The translations under genes and the position numbers were made by a program. DNA of 12,124 nt from CAZMUN01 sp964569815 (lineage in GTDB: Archaea; Iainarchaeota; Iainarchaeia; Iainarchaeales; GCA-2688035): positions 1-12,124 of the forward strand of contig CAZMUN010000032.1 in NCBI GenBank assembly GCA_964569815.1, written 5' to 3'. The notes under the pieces are model-generated. The model worked only from the letters and a program-made list of their open reading frames with translations, made no database searches and was not told the origin of the DNA. Within the stretch, counting starts at the first letter, position 1; every line of letters starts with the position of its first letter. This document shows positions 4,655 through 11,927 of the stretch, piece by piece.

Positions 4655-6091
4655 TTATAGGAACATTGGCAGCACGTTTATCAGTAGAAGAATGCCCACT
4701 ATCCAGAGCATTAGCCTGCCGATCAGCCTTTCGGTGTCCTTTTTGTTCATGCCCATGAATCCAAAGCATGGCAAAAGAAGTATTTTTGCTATTTTTCCGC
4801 CGTCCAATGGATCCAGGGGCAGAAAGTTGCCGATTGCAATGAAAAAGTTGAGTAGAATAAGCCAGGTCAAAAAGCTGGATATGAGGGCTGCAAGCGCAGT
4901 GTATGTGATGTATTCCTGGGGCGCCTTGTAATCAGGGTTTGGTATTTCGTCAACCGAAAATCTAACTATTCCAAGCTCGTTTGGCGCCATGGCGACATTC
5001 AGGTCTTTTCCCTGCGTGTCCACTACCTGGATTTGGAATTCTTCATCCTGGTTTGCTGACAAAACGTTTCCCAGAGCGGTTGCCGTGCCGGCAGCAGAGA
5101 TTATGGTGTATCGTCCGATTTTCTTTATCTGCATTCCTTGCTTAAGCTTTCCAAAAGCCGGGTTGTCGTAATGCTTGCCGCATAGCTCGATTGTTTCAGG
5201 CACCTCGTCTATTATCACGGCTTGAACCGAATTTTGTTTGACTTCCAAAACCCAGTCTGCTGTCAGCGGGTTTACTACAAAAAGGATTGAGAGAAGCATC
5301 AGGTATGGGATTACCATGCTTGCAAAAAGGTTTGAGCTTGGGCCTGCACTGTAAACGCGCAACTGTTCTCTTGCAGGCTTTTTTGCAAGCTTTTTTTCGT
5401 CCGGTTCAACAAATGCTCCTATTGGAAGCAGTCCTAAAAGCATTACGCCCGTGCTTTTTATTTTGAGGCCGACTTTTCTCATTAGGATGCCGTGCATTCC
5501 CTCGTGAATTACTAAAATTAGGAGAAAGCTTAGCCAAGCGTGAACTGGCACTACAAAGGGAACATTGGGAAGCTGTACTCCGGGGATTATTGGGGCCACG
5601 CCGGGGCAAACCGACTGGCCTGCAAAAAGGTTTTGTAAAACGTAAAGCCCGTAGGTTGCAAGGACTCCAACTATTAAGCCTGATAACCCGAAAACCAAAA
5701 AGCTTGCTTTTAGCAGGACTGCATACTGTTCTATGAACGGGTTTGTGAAAAACACTTCAAACAGGGGAAAGAAAAATGAAAGTGCTTCAATCAGAATGTA
5801 AAGCAATGGCAGTGAAACCAAGAATATAGCAGTTCTTTTTCCTTTGGTTTGCTTTCTCCCATACAAGTAATCTATTGCTATGGCTCCAAATCCAAGGATA
5901 AGGCCAATGTCTGTTACAATGTTGAGAATGCGTTCGTGTTTTGCAAGGCCGTCCATGCTTTTGTTGAAACGATGGGTTTTTACAATTGAAAGTGCCTTGC
6001 CGACCGTTTGGGCGCTAGTTATTTTTCTTACTATATAAGTGCCGCCGAATATGAATGCCAGTATTGCTGCAATCCAAAAAAGTAGTTCCAT
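4655..6091 (-). CDS. site-2 protease-type membrane zinc metalloprotease (M50)
   Basis: A 478-residue polytopic membrane protein of the site-2 protease class, which cuts proteins within the membrane, typically to release regulators. Zinc-site residues are visible: HEGMH (196-200, the HExxH motif) inside a hydrophobic helix, and NFLPLDPLDGG (422-432), whose Asp is the third ligand. AGPSSN (249-254) matches another conserved segment. Between about 275 and 385 lies a soluble, mostly beta region in the position of a PDZ domain, which usually gates substrate access. Four membrane segments precede the catalytic core, and one or two follow it. ATG 6091 is preferred over TTG 6097; a TATA-like TTAAAAAAG about 25 bases upstream suggests a leaderless message. 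It follows the aMBF1 gene after 51 bases. The substrate is unknown. Confidence 0.9.
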   Translation of the reverse strand: MELLFWIAAILAFIFGGTYIVRKITSAQTVGKALSIVKTHRFNKSMDGLAKHERILNIVTDIGLILGFGAIAIDYLYGRKQTKGKRTAIFLVSLPLLYILIEALSFFFPLFEVFFTNPFIEQYAVLLKASFLVFGLSGLIVGVLATYGLYVLQNLFAGQSVCPGVAPIIPGVQLPNVPFVVPVHAWLSFLLILVIHEGMHGILMRKVGLKIKSTGVMLLGLLPIGAFVEPDEKKLAKKPAREQLRVYSAGPSSNLFASMVIPYLMLLSILFVVNPLTADWVLEVKQNSVQAVIIDEVPETIELCGKHYDNPAFGKLKQGMQIKKIGRYTIISAAGTATALGNVLSANQDEEFQIQVVDTQGKDLNVAMAPNELGIVRFSVDEIPNPDYKAPQEYITYTALAALISSFLTWLILLNFFIAIGNFLPLDPLDGGKIAKILLLPCFGFMGMNKKDTERLIGRLMLWIVGILLLINVLPMFL

Positions 6092-6142
6092 TACCAAGAA
6101 TTAGTCTGTTTTCTTTTTTAATTCTTTGCAAAAGCCAAGGCT

Positions 6143-6535
6143 TTACTCTTCTTTCTTTTTCAGTTCTATGCCAAGCTGTTTTTCAAGCTTTTCAATCATT
6201 TGGTCTGAGGGCTTTTTGCTCTGGTTTTCTATCCTGTGAAGCAGGGACTCTTTTTCGAATATTTTCATTGCAAGCTCTTTTACGGTTAAGCCCTTGGCTT
6301 CTCGGGCTTTTCTGATTCTTTTTCCAAAATCGGGCACTATTTCCAGGCCCAAGTCAAGCTCTTGTTCCTGGAATTTTGGCGGCAAAACCCTTCTTGCATG
6401 AATTGGTTTTTGTTCCTGCGGCTGTTCAACTTCTTTTCCAAAATTAGCGCACTGCTGGCATGCAACCATTGTGCTTCCGTCTATGTTTACAAGCTTTCCT
6501 TTGCCTGTTTCTCGCCCACAAATTTCGCACTCCAT
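6143..6535 (-). CDS. archaeal MBF1-like zinc-ribbon HTH protein (aMBF1)
   Basis: A 130-residue protein with the two-part layout of archaeal multiprotein bridging factor 1. The N-terminal zinc ribbon has CEIC (Cys3, Cys6) and CQQC (Cys26, Cys29). A charged linker follows, then a Cro/C1-type helix-turn-helix at about 70-122 (FGKRIRKAREAKGLTVKELA then LLHRIENQSKKPS). In eukaryotes MBF1 links regulators to TATA-binding protein; archaeal aMBF1 has been tied to the small ribosomal subunit and translation. Which role applies here is not visible. The start ATG 6535 is preceded by a possible TATA element (reverse-strand CTTTTTATTTCC, 6577-6588). It lies upstream of the membrane protease on the same strand and may share its transcript. 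Confidence 0.9.
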   Translation of the reverse strand: MECEICGRETGKGKLVNIDGSTMVACQQCANFGKEVEQPQEQKPIHARRVLPPKFQEQELDLGLEIVPDFGKRIRKAREAKGLTVKELAMKIFEKESLLHRIENQSKKPSDQMIEKLEKQLGIELKKKEE

Positions 6536-6595
6536 ATTATGGGTATTGCTGGAAATGGTTAAGAAACTATTTTTTGGGAAATAAAAAGAATTCGG

Positions 6596-6707
6596 GAAGA
6601 AAGGCCAAAAGGCCTTTCTTCACAGCAAAGAGAGTTGGTCGAACCCAGCTTTAAGAATTGGGATAGGCTCACCAAGCCAAGTTCTATGGCAGATGCTAAG
6701 ACCCGCC
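6596..6707 (-). ncRNA. possible short RNA ending in an 11-bp hairpin
   Basis: The 246-base gap between aMBF1 and the methyltransferase is not coding as far as I can tell. On the reverse strand a TATA-like element (6729-6739) is followed about 27 bases later by GGCGGG (6702-6707), then a hairpin GGCT/AGCC, then a perfect 11-bp inverted repeat GAAGAAAGGCC/GGCCTTTCTTC (6596-6606 with 6611-6621) that could end it. It lies just upstream of aMBF1 and might instead be its leader. No family is recognised. Confidence 0.3.
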
Positions 6708-6728
6708 ATTATAGTATTGCCGCTGGGG

Positions 6729-6739
6729 TTATATTTAAA
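6729..6739. promoter_or_regulatory. TATA-like element, readable in both directions
   Basis: TTATATTTAAA fits the archaeal TATA consensus on the forward strand, where it would start transcription near 6760, upstream of the methyltransferase. Its reverse complement, TTTAAATATAA, is nearly as good and would start near 6707. Being here, it argues against the upstream extension of the methyltransferase frame to 6635, which would have the promoter inside the gene. Confidence 0.5.
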
Positions 6740-6781
6740 CATTTCGCTGTTTTTATTGATTTAAGGCCTTTTTTTGGGCAG

Positions 6782-7480
6782 GTGTGTTTTTTTTTGAAGG
6801 ACCTTTTGGTAAAAAAGCTGGAATCCCATTACTGGAAAAGGCACAAGTCTGCGTGGCTTTCTTTTAAGACTTGGCCCCGCTCCCAAAAGTTTTTTGAGTT
6901 GTGGCAATCTTTGCGTGAAATGAAGCCCATGGTTTCAAAGGCCGAGGGCTTTCTTTTGTACAGGCTTGCATCTGACTTAAAAAAGGTAAAAGGCCATATT
7001 GCTGAAATTGGAAGCCATGAGGGCTTTACTGCAACGATTTTGGCAAAAGCTAAAGGTCGGAAGGAACTGCACTTGTTTGACACTTGGTCTGGTTTTCCTG
7101 GCCAGATGTCCAAAAAAGACTATGCCATAAACAGGAAAAAGTATTCAAAGGGCCAGTACAGGGTTGTTTTTCAGGAGGTCAAGGAAAGGCTTTCAAAGTT
7201 TGAAAAAGTTTTTTTTCACAAGGGCGTTTTTCCTGAAACAGGGAAAGCGGTTTCAAAGAAAAGGTTTGCCTTGGTTCATATTGATGTTTGCCTGCATAAG
7301 CCGACTTTGGATGCCTTCAAGTTCTTTTACCCAAAAATGCCTGTCGGGGGCATGTTTGTGGTGCATGACTCAAACTTTCCTGGAGTGCAGTCAGCTGTAG
7401 AAGAGTTTTTTTCAAAAAAGGCTGAAACCCCTGTACGTGTCTACGACAACCAGACTTTGGTTGTAAAGGTGGGGCGTTAA
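6782..7480 (+). CDS. TylF-like SAM-dependent O-methyltransferase
   Basis: A 232-residue class I methyltransferase. AEIGSHEG (74-81) is the S-adenosylmethionine-binding motif I. FDTWSGFP (99-106) and HIDVCLHKPT (166-175), followed by PVGGMFVVHDS, align with segments typical of the TylF/macrocin O-methyltransferase family, which methylates sugar hydroxyls. That family usually has Asp where this protein has Cys in IDVC, and an Asp-Asp pair where it has His-Asp, so metal binding may differ. The frame is open from 6635, but a TATA element at 6729-6739 lies inside that extension; GTG 6782 is my choice and TTG 6794 is possible. The acyltransferase start overlaps its stop (TAATG), so the two are translationally coupled and may modify the same glycan or small molecule. 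Confidence 0.7.
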   Translation: MCFFLKDLLVKKLESHYWKRHKSAWLSFKTWPRSQKFFELWQSLREMKPMVSKAEGFLLYRLASDLKKVKGHIAEIGSHEGFTATILAKAKGRKELHLFDTWSGFPGQMSKKDYAINRKKYSKGQYRVVFQEVKERLSKFEKVFFHKGVFPETGKAVSKKRFALVHIDVCLHKPTLDAFKFFYPKMPVGGMFVVHDSNFPGVQSAVEEFFSKKAETPVRVYDNQTLVVKVGR

Positions 7481-7953
7481 TGGGGCTTTTTTTTCATAAA
7501 CTGGTTTTGTTTTTTAACAGGTTTAAAAAATACCCTTTTGTGAGGAGGTCTGCAGTCATTTACCCTGAGGTGGAAATGCCTTGCAACACTGTTGTTGGCG
7601 AGTACTCAAAGCTTAAGGGCAAAATCAGGATCGGAAAAAATGTCTTCATTTCGGATTTTTGCCATTTGTGCACGCTTGTAACAGTTGGCGACAACACAAG
7701 GATTTGCCGTTGTGTGGACATCGTTTCAGGAATCCCTGAACGCTTTCAAAAGGGCCGAAAAGATTTCGAGGTTCCAACAAAAATTGGAAAAAACGTTTAC
7801 ATCGGGCACCAGGCAATCGTTTACGCTGGCGTAAAAATCGGTGACAACGCAATAGTCTACCATGGCGCCGTTGTTCAAAACGATGTTCCTGCAGGGGCAA
7901 TTGTTAAGGGAAACCCTGCAAGGGTTGTTGGCTCTGTTGAAAAAAGGTTTTAA
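7480..7953 (+). CDS. hexapeptide-repeat (left-handed beta-helix) acyltransferase
   Basis: A 157-residue protein built mainly of hexapeptide repeats: IGKNVF (51), VGDNTR (69), IGKNVY (102), IGHQAI (108) and IGDNAI (120). The close, NDVPAGAIVKGNPARVVG (134-151), is the usual ending of sugar O-acetyltransferases and related trimeric enzymes. His110 or His128 could be the catalytic base. A loop without repeats (about 83-100) interrupts the helix and may cover the active site. The basic, hydrophobic N-terminus (residues 1-20) suggests membrane contact. The start codon overlaps the stop of the methyltransferase by one base. Acetylation or a similar transfer to a sugar is likely, but the acceptor is unknown. 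Confidence 0.85.
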   Translation: MGLFFHKLVLFFNRFKKYPFVRRSAVIYPEVEMPCNTVVGEYSKLKGKIRIGKNVFISDFCHLCTLVTVGDNTRICRCVDIVSGIPERFQKGRKDFEVPTKIGKNVYIGHQAIVYAGVKIGDNAIVYHGAVVQNDVPAGAIVKGNPARVVGSVEKRF

Positions 7954-7979
7954 GGCTTTTTTGGGGTTAAAGGTCGGGT

Positions 7980-9005
7980 ATGGGCACTGCTATTGGCGAC
8001 CTTTTGGAAAAAGAGGAAATTGACTTGAATTTCCTTGAGGCAAGAAAAATAGGGGTTGACAGCCACAACATTTTGTACCAGTTTCTTTCAATAATCCGTG
8101 GCCCTGATGGCACGCCTTTGATGGACTCCAAAGGCAGAATCACTTCCCATTTAACGGGCTTGTTTTACCGCACAGTAAACCTTTTGGAGCGCGACATAAA
8201 GCCTGTTTTTGTTTTTGACGGCAAGGCCCCTGAATTGAAGGCTGATACCAGAAAAAAGAGAAACAAGATCAGGACCGATGCCAAGAAAAAGTTCAAAAAG
8301 GCCCAAAAAGAGGGAAAAGACAAGGATGCAAGAAAATACGGCCAGCAGGCCGTTCGCTTAACCGGCCCAATGGTTGAACAGGCAAAAGAGCTCATAAAGC
8401 TCATGGGCTTGCCTGTTGTTCAGGCTCCAAGCGAAGGCGAGTCCCAGATTGCTTCAATGGTTGCGGATGGAAAGCTTTACGGGTGCGTTTCCCAAGACTA
8501 TGACGCACTTCTCTTTGGAACCAAAAAGCTTTTCCGCAACATAACTGTTTCAGGGAAAAGAAAGGCTCCGGGAAAAGACTACTATTATGATGTAAAGCCC
8601 CAAATGATTGAGCTTGAAAAAACCCTGAAAGCATTGGAAATCGATAGAAGAAAGCTTGTCTGGATTGGGGTTCTTGTTGGCACTGATTTCAATGAAAAGT
8701 TTCCAAAAGTTGGCCCAAAAACCGCTTTAAAGCTTGTGAAGGAAAACGATTCCTTTGAAGAAATAATCAAAGCCTCTGGCCACAAGCCAAGCTTTGACTA
8801 CCATGACATAGAGGACATTTTTTTGAAGCCAAAAACCACTTCCCAATACGAGATGGGTTTCAAGCTGCCTGATTCCGCAAAAGTGCAAGAGTTTTTGTGC
8901 GAGGAACACGACTTTTCCAAGGCCAGGGTTGAATCCTCTTTGACAAAGCTTGAAGAAAAGCTGAGCGAACGCGGCCAGCAGTCAAGACTGGACCAATGGG
9001 GCTAA
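7980..9005 (+). CDS. fen: flap endonuclease 1 (FEN1)
   Basis: A 341-residue structure-specific nuclease that removes 5' flaps in Okazaki-fragment maturation and repair, the usual length for archaea. All metal-binding acidic residues are visible: Asp27 (GVDSHN), Asp80 (FVFDGKAPE), Glu152 and Glu154 (PSEGES), Asp173 and Asp175 (SQDYD) and Asp236 (GTDFN). The lysine/arginine-rich segment at 91-120 forms the helical arch. The helix-hairpin-helix region FPKVGPKTALKLV (241-253) binds DNA downstream. The protein ends with QSRLDQW (334-340), a PCNA-binding motif with Trp at the aromatic position and one residue after it. It follows the acyltransferase after 26 bases and overlaps the convergent pcm by 4 bases at the stop. 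The pairing with two sugar-modifying genes looks accidental. Confidence 0.97.
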   Translation: MGTAIGDLLEKEEIDLNFLEARKIGVDSHNILYQFLSIIRGPDGTPLMDSKGRITSHLTGLFYRTVNLLERDIKPVFVFDGKAPELKADTRKKRNKIRTDAKKKFKKAQKEGKDKDARKYGQQAVRLTGPMVEQAKELIKLMGLPVVQAPSEGESQIASMVADGKLYGCVSQDYDALLFGTKKLFRNITVSGKRKAPGKDYYYDVKPQMIELEKTLKALEIDRRKLVWIGVLVGTDFNEKFPKVGPKTALKLVKENDSFEEIIKASGHKPSFDYHDIEDIFLKPKTTSQYEMGFKLPDSAKVQEFLCEEHDFSKARVESSLTKLEEKLSERGQQSRLDQWG

Positions 9006-9631
9006 AGCTTTCCTTTGAGTGGAACAAAAACAAAACAGCATTTTTTCTCCCTTTCAACAGCTTTTCCATTTTTCTTCTCCAATAGAACCATTTCCTGGGA
9101 AAGGCAGCCTCCTAACGGCGCAACCAGCTTTCCAGATTCCTTCAGCTGCTCTATCAATGGCCTTGGAACATTTTTGCAAGCAGCGCTCACCAAAACGCGG
9201 TCAAACGGCGCAAAATCTTTCCATCCTTGGGTTCCATTCCCTGCCTTTAATGAAACGTTTTTGCAACCAATTTCTGCAAGCCTTCTTTTAGCTTTTTGCT
9301 CCAACTCTGTTAAAAGCTCTACTCCAAAAACATGGCCCTTTTCTCCAACGATTTTTGAAAGCAGTGCCAAAACATAGCCTGAACCAGAGCCAATTTCCAA
9401 AACCCTTTGCCCTCTTTCAGGGTCCAGCATTTCCAGCATTATCAAAATGGTTGTTGGCTGTGAAATGGTTTGGCCTAAGCAAATTGGAAAAGCGCTGTCC
9501 TCATAGGACAAGTTTTGCAGTGATTCCGGAAAAAAGTTCTCTCTTGGAGTAGACAAAAACGCTTTTTTTATTCCAGCTTCTTTTATTGGCAAGCTTTGAA
9601 CAAGTGTTTTCCTTTTTTCTTCAAAGCTCAT
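9002..9631 (-). CDS. pcm: protein-L-isoaspartate O-methyltransferase
   Basis: A 209-residue enzyme that methylates isoaspartyl residues in aged proteins using S-adenosylmethionine, so that they can return to aspartate. The family's N-terminal segment is present: Ser44-Tyr45-less variants aside, YEDSAFPI (43-50) leads into GQTISQPT (53-60), which contains the conserved Ser57. LEIGSGSGY (78-86) binds the cofactor, and VFGVE (101-105) holds the acidic residue for its ribose. The end VFVPLKG (201-207) matches the usual FVPL-G close. The length is typical. The start overlaps the stop of the upstream HTH regulator by four bases (ATGA), so they are co-transcribed. Its own stop overlaps that of fen on the other strand. 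Confidence 0.95.
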   Translation of the reverse strand: MSFEEKRKTLVQSLPIKEAGIKKAFLSTPRENFFPESLQNLSYEDSAFPICLGQTISQPTTILIMLEMLDPERGQRVLEIGSGSGYVLALLSKIVGEKGHVFGVELLTELEQKAKRRLAEIGCKNVSLKAGNGTQGWKDFAPFDRVLVSAACKNVPRPLIEQLKESGKLVAPLGGCLSQEMVLLEKKNGKAVEREKKCCFVFVPLKGKL

Positions 9632-10545
9632 TCTGAAAGCTCGCGCTCCCTCAAAAGCTTCATGAAATCCTTGAATTTTGAAAAGGAATCCAGCTCTTCT
9701 TCACCTACAACAGGAATATGCGAAACATGGCTGTATCTTAGTTCCTTTGAAATTATGACCGGCTGCCCTGAAAAAGCCTTTTTTGCCTTTCCAAGCTCTT
9801 CTGCCTTTCTTTCAAAGCCATGCTTTTGGTCAACCTTTCCAATCAAAAGCTCTTTCGAGCCATATGCTTTGAAAGGACTGTGCTTGAAAACAGCCACTTT
9901 TATGCCCAAACCATGAACCTTTTCCAAAGACCTGTCCTCAAAGCTTTCTTCAAAAAACTCCTTGCTTTTTAGTTCAGGCGTGTCCTGAAAAAGGTTTATT
10001 TTTTTGACAAGGCTTGCATCCAAGGCATCTTCAAGCTTTTCAGCTGCATTCAAAGAAGCGTTTGTGCCCTTTTCATACCTGTGGACAGACTCAACGCTTG
10101 AGCCTATTTTTTCAGCAAGCTGCTGCAAAGTCAAGCCAAGCTCTTTTCTTTTCAAGCGAAGCTTTTTTGAATCCAATTCAACAATGCTTTTTCCCTTAAA
10201 ATAACGCACGGAAGGAAAGTTTTCTGCCAAAAGCAGCTGCAACGTCTTCAAACTCAAAACAGTCAGACCGTGCCTTTCATACAAAACGCTTTTCTTCAAA
10301 GCAAAGGCCTTGCTTTTTTCCCCCAAAACCAGGACAGTTGCATTGAACAAAGAAGCTATTTTTTTCAGCTCCAAAGCATGCTCTTCCCTCAAGGCATCAA
10401 TGTTGTTAAACGCCTTCAGCACAATCGTCAAATCAGGTCTTTTTGCCACCAAATCAAAGCACGCGTTGCTGTGAGCAAAGCTCTCAACGTCAAAACCGTG
10501 CTCTTTCAGCAAAGCAGCAGCCCTCAAAAGAATTGTTTCACGCAT
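9628..10545 (-). CDS. HTH-type transcriptional regulator, COG1395 family
   Basis: A 305-residue protein resembling the archaeal 'putative HTH-type transcriptional regulatory protein' family (COG1395). The N-terminal region (about 1-115) has a pattern CFDLVAKR then LTIVLKAFNNID, similar to the Asp/Lys core of restriction-endonuclease-like folds, then VLVLGEK and YERHGLTVLSL. A Cro/C1-type helix-turn-helix follows at about 129-178 (LRLKRKELGLTLQQLAEKIG, then SVHRYEKGTNAS). The C-terminal third is a further domain of unknown role. The start was placed at ATG 10545; a TTG at 10575 would overlap the TATA box ACTATAAAAAC. It heads an operon with pcm. DNA targets are unknown. Confidence 0.85.
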   Translation of the reverse strand: MRETILLRAAALLKEHGFDVESFAHSNACFDLVAKRPDLTIVLKAFNNIDALREEHALELKKIASLFNATVLVLGEKSKAFALKKSVLYERHGLTVLSLKTLQLLLAENFPSVRYFKGKSIVELDSKKLRLKRKELGLTLQQLAEKIGSSVESVHRYEKGTNASLNAAEKLEDALDASLVKKINLFQDTPELKSKEFFEESFEDRSLEKVHGLGIKVAVFKHSPFKAYGSKELLIGKVDQKHGFERKAEELGKAKKAFSGQPVIISKELRYSHVSHIPVVGEEELDSFSKFKDFMKLLRERELSE

Positions 10546-10550
10546 AACCA

Positions 10551-10584
10551 AACATTTAACTATTAGCAAGAACAAGTTTTTATA
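10551..10584. promoter_or_regulatory. compact divergent promoter
   Basis: On the reverse strand CTATAAAAAC (about 10574-10583) is a good TATA box about 33 bases before the regulator start at 10545. On the forward strand CATTTAACTA (about 10552-10561) lies about 28 bases before GTG 10585, fitting a leaderless transcript of the small basic protein. The two promoters would overlap and could compete. Confidence 0.4.
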
Positions 10585-10809
10585 GTGGTTTTTTTGCCAA
10601 GAAAAAAAATCAGGACCCAGGCATACAAAGGCCCTAACAGGCGCAAAGGCCAGAGAAGAAAAGGAAAAGAAAGGCTTTCAGAAGACGGCGGAACATTTTA
10701 CTATTCCAGCAGCCAAAGAGGAGGCTGGGGCCAGACTTCGTCTAGAGCAAAGGTTGGGTTGAACAGACGCAAAAACCCTGGGCAAAGAAAGGAAGACCAA
10801 AAGCATTAA
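10585..10809 (+). CDS. small basic protein, unknown function
   Basis: A 74-residue frame rich in lysine, arginine, glycine and serine, with the repeated element NRRK in GPNRRKGQRRKGKE near the start and GLNRRKNPGQRKE near the end. The middle (GGTFYYSSSQRGGWGQTSS) is low in hydrophobics and likely disordered. No known family, signal peptide or membrane segment. It looks like a nucleic-acid-binding protein, but this is from composition only. In favour of a real gene: it fills the whole gap, has a possible promoter, and its TAA shares bases with the convergent UbiA stop, as fen and pcm do. Against: no ATG, only GTG 10585 or TTG 10597, and no clear ribosome binding site. Confidence 0.5.
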   Translation: MVFLPRKKIRTQAYKGPNRRKGQRRKGKERLSEDGGTFYYSSSQRGGWGQTSSRAKVGLNRRKNPGQRKEDQKH

Positions 10810-11627
10810 ACTGCGCCAAGCAAAAAGCTGATTAAGGCCAAAAACATTGCCCCCTTTGAAACAACCTGTGCACGGCCATAGTCCTTTGCTCTAGCAAGCT
10901 TGAAGCTGTAAAGGAAAGCAAAGTTTGCAATCGAAACCAGGGCAACAAAAGCCAGCCTCTGGAAAGAAAGCAACACAACAGGAACATAGACTGCAACTAT
11001 TGCAACCAGGTAATAAAAGAAAACCACGCTCTGGACCCTGCTTTCGCTTAAAACCATTGGAAGCGTTTTCTTAAAGCCGCGGTCCGCCTCAAGGTCCTCC
11101 AAGTCCTTGGTTATTTCCCGCGCCAAATTTGCAAACAAGGCAGCAATGGCCAAAAAGCCAACAAGGTAATAGCTTGAAACAAGAGAAGCGCCAAAAACAA
11201 GGGTAAAAGCGGTTCCGGATGCAACAACCCAGTTCCCCAAAAACTTTGCCTTTGAAAGCACTGCAGAATAAGCAATCAAAAGCACCGTGAACGCAACTGT
11301 AATTGCAAACGAAACAACAGGAAGAAAAAAGAAGGCAAGCAAGTTTCCAGCCAAAAACAAGAGCATTGAGTAAAGCAACGCGGTTTTTGCCGAAACCCTG
11401 TTGCTTGGAATCGCCTTTTTTGGATGAAGCTTTCTGTCAACGTTTCGGTCAAAGTAGTCGTTTACAACCATGCCGCCGGCACAAACAAGAAACGCAACAA
11501 GCATTGCAATCCCAATGCCCCTTTGAAACTGCAGAAGGCCAGAGCCAATGCTGTATCCAATAAAGGTTCCAAATGCAGCCATTGCGCAGTTCAACGGCCT
11601 TGCCATTTTGACACAGTCTGCAAGCAT
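10806..11627 (-). CDS. UbiA prenyltransferase, likely digeranylgeranylglyceryl phosphate synthase
   Basis: A 273-residue integral membrane enzyme with the two Asp-rich motifs of the UbiA superfamily that hold magnesium and the prenyl diphosphate: NDYFDRNVD (56-64) and DLEDLEAD (175-182). About eight hydrophobic helices surround them. The opening KMARPLNCAMAAFGTFIG and the loop HPKKAIPSNRVS resemble archaeal enzymes that add the second geranylgeranyl chain to geranylgeranylglyceryl phosphate, the second ether bond of archaeal membrane lipids. Specificity within UbiA (for example a quinone or heme pathway enzyme) is inferred from these resemblances and the archaeal setting. It starts 39 bases after the eL40 stop on the same strand. 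Its stop overlaps that of the convergent small basic gene by three bases. Confidence 0.85.
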   Translation of the reverse strand: MLADCVKMARPLNCAMAAFGTFIGYSIGSGLLQFQRGIGIAMLVAFLVCAGGMVVNDYFDRNVDRKLHPKKAIPSNRVSAKTALLYSMLLFLAGNLLAFFFLPVVSFAITVAFTVLLIAYSAVLSKAKFLGNWVVASGTAFTLVFGASLVSSYYLVGFLAIAALFANLAREITKDLEDLEADRGFKKTLPMVLSESRVQSVVFFYYLVAIVAVYVPVVLLSFQRLAFVALVSIANFAFLYSFKLARAKDYGRAQVVSKGAMFLALISFLLGAV

Positions 11628-11666
11628 AATTGCACTAACTTATTGCTTAAAAGGAGTTTAATAAGA

Positions 11667-11831
11667 TTACTTTCCGGCCTTTTTGACCTTGTGCTTTAAT
11701 CGAAGCCTTTTAGAACCGCATTTCCTGCACTGGTTTGGCTTTCCACTTGGATTCCTGTTCTTTGCATTGCATTTCATGCAAATCCACACGTTTTTAAAAG
11801 TCCTTGCTTCTGCTTCATCAAACTTTGCCAT
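11667..11831 (-). CDS. rpl40e: 50S ribosomal protein eL40
   Basis: A 54-residue protein of the large ribosomal subunit, the archaeal stand-alone form of the protein that is fused to ubiquitin in eukaryotes. It starts MAKFDEAEARTFKN, then has a zinc ribbon with CMKC (Cys18, Cys21) and CRKC (Cys35, Cys38), and closes with a basic tail KRLRLKHKVKKAGK. The size is normal for archaea. A possible TATA element is the palindrome GCTTTTTAAAAGC (11872-11884) or GCTAATTAAG (11841-11850). The UbiA gene downstream is probably co-transcribed, linking translation and lipid synthesis only through shared growth demand. Confidence 0.95.
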   Translation of the reverse strand: MAKFDEAEARTFKNVWICMKCNAKNRNPSGKPNQCRKCGSKRLRLKHKVKKAGK

Positions 11832-11871
11832 ACAAAACCACTTAATTAGCAGAATAACTTGAATTCCAATA

Positions 11872-11906
11872 GCTTTTTAAAAGCAACTTTGCCTTTAATC
11901 TTTTAA
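11872..11906. promoter_or_regulatory. promoter elements between eL40 and tRNA-Glu
   Basis: The palindrome GCTTTTTAAAAGC (11872-11884) could act as a TATA box for eL40 on the reverse strand, with a start near 11852. On the forward strand TTTTAA at 11901-11906 is centred about 25 bases before the tRNA-Glu 5' end at 11928, suggesting that transcription starts at or next to the mature 5' end. Confidence 0.4.
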
Positions 11907-11927
11907 GCTCTTTTAGCCAGCTTACAG

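Noticed and set aside
6638..6660. T-arm-like GGTTCGACC on the reverse strand
   Set aside because: The flanking bases do not form a five-pair T-stem, and no acceptor partner for GGCGGGT is present.
6635..6781. N-terminal extension of the methyltransferase
   Set aside because: It contains a strong TATA-like element (6729-6739) and reads as unconserved-looking sequence; a start after the promoter is more likely.
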